Assembly: GCF_910589235.1 (NCBI RefSeq)
Contig: NW_025813599.1
Location: forward strand, 62,001-126,000
Length of the DNA stretch: 64,000 bases
Direction of reading: 5' to 3'
Source of the DNA: Vespa crabro
Lineage: Eukaryota > Arthropoda > Insecta > Hymenoptera > Vespidae
The first letter of the stretch is position 1. The number at the start of each line of letters is the position of its first letter. Below are positions 56,864 to 64,000 of this stretch, one piece after another. The position numbers and the translations under genes are program-made. The notes below the pieces were generated by a model. It was not told the DNA's origin. It was given only the letters and a program-made list of their open reading frames with translations, and searched no databases.

Positions 56864-56866
56864 AAA
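56864..56866. repeat. AA to AAA insertion
   Basis: CAGAACATT becomes CAGAAACATT. The matching unit of the second copy lacks it. Confidence 0.88.
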
Positions 56867-57777
56867 CATTGCATTTCATAAGATCAAACATCTATTTTAT
56901 ATTGGAATCAAAGTTTTTAACATTCTTTCATATCGTATATACGATTTTTCGCTCATATACGCGTATCGTCGAAAAACGAAAACTTGAAATCTCGTTCAAT
57001 TTCAATGATTTTATATTCTATCGATGCAGAATAAAGAATATAACAAGAATATAACGTTTTTACTATGTTTAAATACGCGTTTTCATATGATAATTGTCGA
57101 AAAACGTAATCGACATACGCGAATTTCGGTATATGCGAAGATAAAATCGTGAAATCTTTAATAATACTTGTGCCACAGTTAGAAAAATGTTACCAATCGA
57201 TTCAGAACATTGCATTTCATAAGATCAAACATCTATTTTATATTGGAATCAAAGTTTTTAACATTCTTTCATATCGTATATACGATTTTTCGCTCATATA
57301 CGCGTATCGTCGAAAAACGAAAACTTGAAATCTCGTTCAATTTCAATGATTTTATATTCTATCGATGCAGAATAAAGAATATAACAAGAATATAACGTTT
57401 TTACTATGTTTAAATACGCGTTTTCATATGATAATTGTCGAAAAACGTAATCGACATACGCGAATTTCGGTATATGCGAAGATAAAATCGTGAAATCTTT
57501 AATAATACTTGTGCCACAGTTAGAAAAATGTTACCAATCGATTCAGAACATTGCATTTCATAAGATCAAACATCTATTTTATATTGGAATCAAAGTTTTT
57601 AACATTCTTTCATATCGTATATACGATTTTTCGCTCATATACGCGTATCGTCGAAAAACGAAAACTTGAAATCTCGTTCAATTTCATTGATTTTATATTC
57701 TATCGATGCAGAATAAAGAATATAACAAGAATATAACGTTTTTACTATGTTTAAATACGCGTTTTCATATGATAATT

Positions 57778-57790
57778 GTCGAAATCGTAA
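57778..57790. repeat. Compound 1-bp deletion plus substitution (GTCGAAATCG)
   Basis: GTCGAAAAACG has become GTCGAAATCG, which makes the unit 340 bases. The same compound change occurs at 63232-63243, in the matching unit of the second copy, so it predates that duplication and is a real sequence feature and not a read error. Confidence 0.9.
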
Positions 57791-59217
57791 TCGACATACG
57801 CGAATTTCGGTATATGCGAAGATAAAATCGTGAAATCTTTAATAATACTTGTGCCACAGTTAGAAAAATGTTACCAATCGATTCAGAACATTGCATTTCA
57901 TAAGATCAAACATCTATTCTATATTGGAATCAAAGTTTTTAACATTCTTTCATATCGTATATACGATTTTTCGCTCATATACGCGTATCGTCGAAAAACG
58001 AAAACTTGAAATCTCGTTCAATTTCAATGATTTTATATTCTATCGATGCAGAATAAAGAATATAACAAGAATATAACGTTTTTACTATGTTTAAATACGC
58101 GTTTTCATATGATAATTGTCGAAAAACGTAATCGACATACGCGAATTTCGGTATATGCGAAGATAAAATCGTGAAATCATTAATAATACTTGTGCCACAG
58201 TTAGAAAAATGTTACCAATCGATTCAGAACATTGCATTTCATAAGATCAAACATCTATTTTATATTGGAATCAAAGTTTTTAACATTCTTTCATATCGTA
58301 TATACGATTTTTCGCTCATATACGCGTATCGTCGAAAAACGAAAACTTGAAATCTCGTTCAATTTCAATGATTTTATATTCTATCGATGCAGAATAAAGA
58401 ATATAACAAGAATATATCGTTTTTACTATGTTTAAATACGCGTTTTCATATGATAATTGTCGAAAAACGTAATCGACATACGCGAATTTCGGTATATGCG
58501 AAGATAAAATCGTGAAATCTTTAATAATACTTGTGCCACAGTTAGAAAAATGTTACCAATCGATTCAGAACATTGCATTTCATAAGATCAAACATCTATT
58601 TTATATTGGAATCAAAGTTTTTAACATTCTTTCATATCGTATATACGATTTTTCGCTCATATACGCGTATCGTCGAAAAACGAAAACTTGAAATCTCGTT
58701 CAATTTCAATGATTTTATATTCTATCGATGCAGAATAAAGAATATAACAAGAATATAACGTTTTTACTATGTTTAAATACGCGTTTTCATATGATAATTG
58801 TCGAAAAACGTAATCGACATACGCGAATTTCGGTATATGCGAAGATAAAATCGTGAAATCTTTAATAATACTTGTGCCACAGTTAGAAAAATGTTACCAA
58901 TCGATTCAGAACATTGCATTTCATAAGATCAAACATCTATTTTATATTGGAATCAAAGTTTTTAACATTCTTTCATATCGTATATACGATTTTTCGCTCA
59001 TATACGCGTATCGTCGAAAAACGAAAACTTGAAATCTCGTTCAATTTCAATGATTTTATATTCTATCGATGCAGAATAAAGAATATAACAAGAATATAAC
59101 GTTTTTACTATGTTTAAATACGCGTTTTCATATGATAATTGTCGAAAAACGTAATCGACATACGCGAATTTCGGTATATGCGAAGATAAAATCGTGAAAT
59201 CTTTAATAATACTTGTG

Positions 59218-62200
59218 TCACAGTTAGAAAAATGTTACCAATCGATTCAGAACATTGCATTTCATAAGATCAAACATCTATTTTATATTGGAATCAAAGT
59301 TTTTAACAATCTTTCATATCGTACATACGATTTTTCGCTCATATACGCGTATCGTCGAAAAACGAAAACTTGAAATCTCGTTCAATTTCAATGATTTTAT
59401 ATTCTATCGATGCAGAATAAAGAATATAACAAGAATATAACGTTTTTACTATGTTTAAATACGCGTTTTCATATGATAATTGTCGAAAAACGTAATCGAC
59501 ATACGCGAATTTCGGTATATGCGAAGATAAAATCGTGAAATCTTTAATAATACTTGTGCCACAGTTAGAAAAATGTTACCAATCGATTCAGAACATTGCA
59601 TTTCATAATATCAAACATCTATTTTATATTGGAATCAAAGTTTTTAACATTCTTTCATATCGTATATACGATTTTTCGCTCATATACGCGTATCGTCGAA
59701 AAACGAAAACTTGAAATCTCGTTCAATTTCAATGATTTTATATTCTATCGATGCAGAATAAAGAATATAACAAGAATATAACGTTTTTACTATGTTTAAA
59801 TACGCGTTTTCATATGATAATTGTCGAAAAACGTAATCGACATATGCGAATTTCGGTATATGCGAAGATAAAATCGTGAAATCTTTAATAATACTTGTGC
59901 CACAGTTAGAAAAATGTTACCAATCGATTCAGAACATTGCATTTCATAAGATCAAACATCTATTTTATATTGGAATCAAAGTTTTTAACATTCTTTCATA
60001 TCGTATATACGATTTTTCGCTCATATACGCGTATCGTCGAAAAACGAAAACTTGAAATCTCGTTCAATTTCAATGATTTTATATTCTATCGATGCAGAAT
60101 AAAGAATATAACAAGAATATAACGTTTTTACTATGTTTAAATACGCGTTTTCATATGATAATTGTCGAAAAACGTAATCGACATACGCGAATTTCGGTAT
60201 ATGCGAAGATAAAATCGTGAAATCTTTAATAATACTTGTGCCACAGTTAGAAAAATGTTACCAATCGATTCAGAACATTGCATTTCATAAGATCAAACAT
60301 CTATTTTATATTGGAATCAAAGTTTTTAACATTCTTTCATATCGTATATACGATTTTTCGCTCATATACGCGTATCGTCGAAAAACGAAAACTTGAAATC
60401 TCGTTCAATTTCAATGATTTTATATTCTATCGATGCAGGATAAAGAATATAACAAGAATATAACGTTTTTACTATGTTTAAATACGCGTTTACATATGAT
60501 AATTGTCGAAAAACGTAATCGACATACGCGAATTTCGGTATATGCGAAGATAAAATCGTGAAATCTTTAATAATACTTGTGCCACAGTTAGAAAAATGTT
60601 ACCAATCGATTCAGAACATTGCATTTCATAAGATCAAACGTCTCTTTTATATTGGAATCAAAGTTTTTAACATTCTTTCATATCGTATATACGATTTTTC
60701 GCTCATATACGCTTATCGTCGAAAAACGAAAACTTGAAATCTCGTTCAATTTCATTGATTTTATATTCTATCGATACAGAATAAAGAATATAACAAGAAT
60801 ATAACGTTTTTACTATGTTTAAATACGCGTTTTCATATGATAATTGTCGAAAAACGTAATCGACATACGCGAATTTCGGTATATGCGAAGATAAAATCGT
60901 GAAATCTTTAATAATACTTGTGCCACAGTTAGAAAAATGTTACCAATCGATTCAGAACATTGCATTTCATAAGATCAAACATCTATTTTATATTGGAATC
61001 AAAGTTTTTAACATTCTTTCATATCGTATATACGATTTTTCGCTCATATACGCGTATCGTCGAAAAACGAAAACTTGAAATCTCGTTCAATTTCAATGAT
61101 TTTATATTCTATCGATGCAGAATAAAGAATATAACAAGAATATAACGTTTTTACTATGTTTAAATACGCGTTTTCATATGATAATTGTCGAAAAACGTAA
61201 TCGACATACGCGAATTTCGGTATATGCGAAGATAAAATCGTGAAATCTTTAATAATACTTGTGCCACAGTTAGAAAAATGTTACCAATCGATTCAGAACA
61301 TTGCATTTCATAATATCAAACATCTATTTTATATTGGAATCAAAGTTTTTAACATTCTTTCATATCGTATATACGATTTTTCGCTCATATACGCGTATCG
61401 TCGAAAAACGAAAACTTGAAATCTCGTTCAATTTCAATGATTTTATATTCTATCGATGCAGAATAAAGAATATAACAAGAATATAACGTTTTTACTATGT
61501 TTAAATACGCGTTTTCATATGATAATTGTCGAAAAACGTAATTGACATATGCGAATTTCGGTATATGCGAAGATAAAATCGTGAAATCTTTAATAATACT
61601 TGTGCCACAGTTAGAAAAATGTTACCAATCGATTCAGAACATTGCATTTCATAAGATCAAACATCTATTTTATATTGGAATCAAAGTTTTTAACATTCTT
61701 TCATATCGTATATACGATTTTTCGCTCATATACGCGTATCGTCGAAAAACGAAAACTTGAAATCTCGTTCAATTTCAATGATTTTATATTCTATCGATGC
61801 AGAATAAAGAATATAACAAGAATATAACGTTTTTACTATGTTTAAATACGCGTTTTCATATGATAATTGTCGAAAAACGTAATCGACATACGCGAATTTC
61901 GGTATATGCGAAGATAAAATCGTGAAATCTTTAATAATACTTGTGCCACAGTTAGAAAAATGTTACCAATCGATTCAGAACATTGCATTTCATAAGATCA
62001 AACATCTATTTTATATTGGAATCAAAGTTTTTAACATTCTTTCATATCGTATATACGATTTTTCGCTCATATACGCGTATCGTCGAAAAACGAAAACTTG
62101 AAATCTCGTTCAATTTCAATGATTTTATATTCTATCGATGCAGAATAAAGAATATAACAAGAATATAACGTTTTTACTATGTTTAAATACGCGTTTTCAT

Positions 62201-63890
62201 ATGATAATTGTCGAAAAACGTAATCGACATACGCGAATTTCGGTATATGCGAAGATAAAATCGTGAAATCTTTAATAATACTTGTGCCACAGTTAGAAAA
62301 ATGTTACCAATCGATTCAGAACATTGCATTTCATAAGATCAAACATCTATTTTATATTGGAATCAAAGTTTTTAACATTCTTTCATATCGTATATACGAT
62401 TTTTCGCTCATATACGCGTATCGTCGAAAAACGAAAACTTGAAATCTCGTTCAATTTCAATGATTTTATATTCTATCGATGCAGAATAAAGAATATAACA
62501 AGAATATAACGTTTTTACTATGTTTAAATACGCGTTTTCATATGATAATTGTCGAAAAACGTAATCGACATACGCGAATTTCGGTATATGCGAAGATAAA
62601 ATCGTGAAATCTTTAATAATACTTGTGCCACAGTTAGAAAAATGTTACCAATCGATTCAGAACATTGCATTTCATAAGATCAAACATCTATTTTATATTG
62701 GAATCAAAGTTTTTAACATTCTTTCATATCGTATATACGATTTTTCGCTCATATACGCGTATCGTCGAAAAACGAAAACTTGAAATCTCGTTCAATTTCA
62801 ATGATTTTATATTCTATCGATGCAGAATAAAGAATATAACAAGAATATAACGTTTTTACTATGTTTAAATACGCGTTTTCATATGATAATTGTCGAAAAA
62901 CGTAATCGACATACGCGAATTTCGGTATATGCGAAGATAAAATCGTGAAATCTTTAATAATACTTGTGCCACAGTTAGAAAAATGTTACCAATCGATTCA
63001 GAACATTGCATTTCATAAGATCAAACATCTATTTTATATTGGAATCAAAGTTTTTAACATTCTTTCATATCGTATATACGATTTTTCGCTCATATACGCG
63101 TATCGTCGAAAAACGAAAACTTGAAATCTCGTTCAATTTCATTGATTTTATATTCTATCGATGCAGAATAAAGAATATAACAAGAATATAACGTTTTTAC
63201 TATGTTTAAATACGCGTTTTCATATGATAATTGTCGAAATCGTAATCGACATACGCGAATTTCGGTATATGCGAAGATAAAATCGTGAAATCTTTAATAA
63301 TACTTGTGCCACAGTTAGAAAAATGTTACCAATCGATTCAGAACATTGCATTTCATAAGATCAAACATCTATTCTATATTGGAATCAAAGTTTTTAACAT
63401 TCTTTCATATCGTATATACGATTTTTCGCTCATATACGCGTATCGTCGAAAAACGAAAACTTGAAATCTCGTTCAATTTCAATGATTTTATATTCTATCG
63501 ATGCAGAATAAAGAATATAACAAGAATATAACGTTTTTACTATGTTTAAATACGCGTTTTCATATGATAATTGTCGAAAAACGTAATCGACATACGCGAA
63601 TTTCGGTATATGCGAAGATAAAATCGTGAAATCATTAATAATACTTGTGCCACAGTTAGAAAAATGTTACCAATCGATTCAGAACATTGCATTTCATAAG
63701 ATCAAACATCTATTTTATATTGGAATCAAAGTTTTTAACATTCTTTCATATCGTATATACGATTTTTCGCTCATATACGCGTATCGTCGAAAAACGAAAA
63801 CTTGAAATCTCGTTCAATTTCAATGATTTTATATTCTATCGATGCAGAATAAAGAATATAACAAGAATATATCGTTTTTACTATGTTTAA
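59218..63890. repeat. Large duplication, copy 2 (three units shorter)
   Basis: The copy 1 markers recur here. Offset is 6,479 bases (19 units net of indels) up to the CATATGCG marker near 59843, then 5,456 (16 units) from AGGATAAAG near 60439 onward, and 5,455 at the last marker, T63872. Three monomers between those points are absent, including the mutation cluster at 54478-54501. AACAATCTTTC near 59308 and TTCATTGATT near 60754 are seen only here. Confidence 0.9.
63232..63243. repeat. Compound deletion plus substitution, duplicated copy
   Basis: This is the same GTCGAAATCG change as near 57783, 16 units to the right, again linked to TTCATTGATT on its left and CTATTCTAT on its right. Confidence 0.9.
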
Positions 63891-64000
63891 ATACGCGTTT
63901 TCATATGATAATTGTCGAAAAACGTAATCGACATACGCGAATTTCGGTATATGCGAAGATAAAATCGTGAAATCTTTAATAATACTTGTGCCACAGTTAG
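63741..64000. repeat. Partial satellite monomer at right window edge
   Basis: The first 260 bases of a 188th monomer are present. The break is the window boundary and not a biological end, because the sequence stays on consensus up to the last base. Confidence 0.95.

Larger units (their letters stand above)
52739..58435. repeat. Large duplication, copy 1 (19-unit version)
   Basis: The ordered markers are T52739 (TGTGTCAC), GTACATACG near 52845, CATAATATC near 53130, CATATGCG near 53365, AGGATAAAG (54983), GTTTACATATG (55036), AACGTCTCTT (G55184) with ACGCTTATCG and CGATACAG, a second CATAATATC near 55858, AATTGACATATGCG near 56087, TTCATTGATT with the GAAATCG deletion near 57783, CTATTCTAT near 57919, ATCATTAAT near 58179, and T58417 (ATATATCG). 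All recur in the same order in copy 2. Confidence 0.9.
1..64000. repeat. 341-bp satellite DNA array filling the window (187.8 monomers)
   Basis: The sequence repeats every 341 bases from the first base to the last, always in the same orientation. Nineteen indels account for every departure from exact register: eleven +1, five -1 and three -11. With them the sum 187 x 341 + 260 - 27 equals the window length. Units differ from the consensus by roughly zero to a few substitutions each by eye. The consensus is 28.7% GC with 22 CpG. No stretch over 300 bases holds anything but this repeat, and the array runs past both window edges. Such long homogeneous AT-rich arrays are typical of centromeric or pericentromeric satellite DNA in animals and plants; the centromeric assignment is inference. 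I do not recognise the family. Apparent open frames of 61 to 90 codons on either strand are by-products of the repeat. Confidence 0.98.

Noticed and set aside
1..64000. CRISPR array
   Set aside because: The sequence is tandemly repeated, but there are no unique spacers: the entire 341-base unit is repeated, with near identity between successive copies.
1..64000. rDNA spacer, histone cluster or other gene-bearing tandem repeat
   Set aside because: The unit is only 341 bases, 28.7% GC, and contains no rRNA, 5S, tRNA or histone-like sequence that I can recognise.
1..64000. One fixed higher-order repeat covering the window
   Set aside because: Marker spacings of 3, 4, 7, 12-13, 15-16 and 18-20 units occur in different places and none continues through the array. 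Local overlapping duplications explain the data better.
1..64000. A hidden gene cassette, defence system or mobile element inside the array
   Set aside because: I looked for breaks in the 341-base register and found only the 19 small indels, which account for the full length, so there is no room for inserted sequence.

Overview
The whole 64,000-base window is one uninterrupted head-to-tail tandem array of a 341-base AT-rich satellite monomer. There are 187 complete monomers and a 260-base partial one at the right edge, taking window base 1 as monomer base 1. The bookkeeping closes exactly: 187 x 341 + 260, plus eleven 1-base insertions, minus five 1-base deletions and three 11-base deletions, gives 64,000. 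I found no unique sequence, transposon, inversion, tRNA, rRNA, CRISPR array or credible gene.

This is eukaryotic heterochromatin-type DNA, most likely centromeric or pericentromeric. The monomer is 28.7% GC by hand count. It contains 22 CpG against about 7 expected (52 C, 46 G in 341 bases), with only 8 GpC. Strong CpG excess in AT-rich DNA fits an animal without CpG-methylation decay; the honeybee genome, for example, is known to be CpG-rich. An insect, possibly hymenopteran, is therefore my guess, but nothing in the window proves it. I do not recognise the monomer as a named satellite. Its length is close to two nucleosome repeats. Each copy carries a perfect 14-base palindrome, a 10-base palindrome set inside a short inverted repeat, and an 11-base perfect tandem duplication.

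Monomers are nearly identical, but linked variants reveal in-register local duplications. Region by region: 0.3-3.7 kb holds a 7-unit duplication. 6-16 kb holds mixed 3-, 12- and 13-unit echoes of a few marker variants. 16-21 kb holds a 3-unit repeat nested in a 12-unit repeat. 22-30.5 kb holds a 16-unit-spaced duplication. 30.7-32.9 kb holds a 4-unit duplication. 38-43 kb holds a 12/13-unit echo. 41.5-51.7 kb holds 7-, 12- and 15-unit echoes that include the 11-base collapse. 52.7-64 kb holds a large duplication at 19-unit spacing that drops to 16-unit spacing because three units are missing from the second copy. No single higher-order period spans the window. The pattern fits repeated unequal exchange in register.

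Every monomer keeps a 61-codon open frame, but it starts with TTG, is closed by recurrent stop-creating variants, and varies like the rest of the unit. I treat it as a by-product of the repeat and not as a gene. No gene-based biological system is visible here; the interest lies in satellite structure and evolution.
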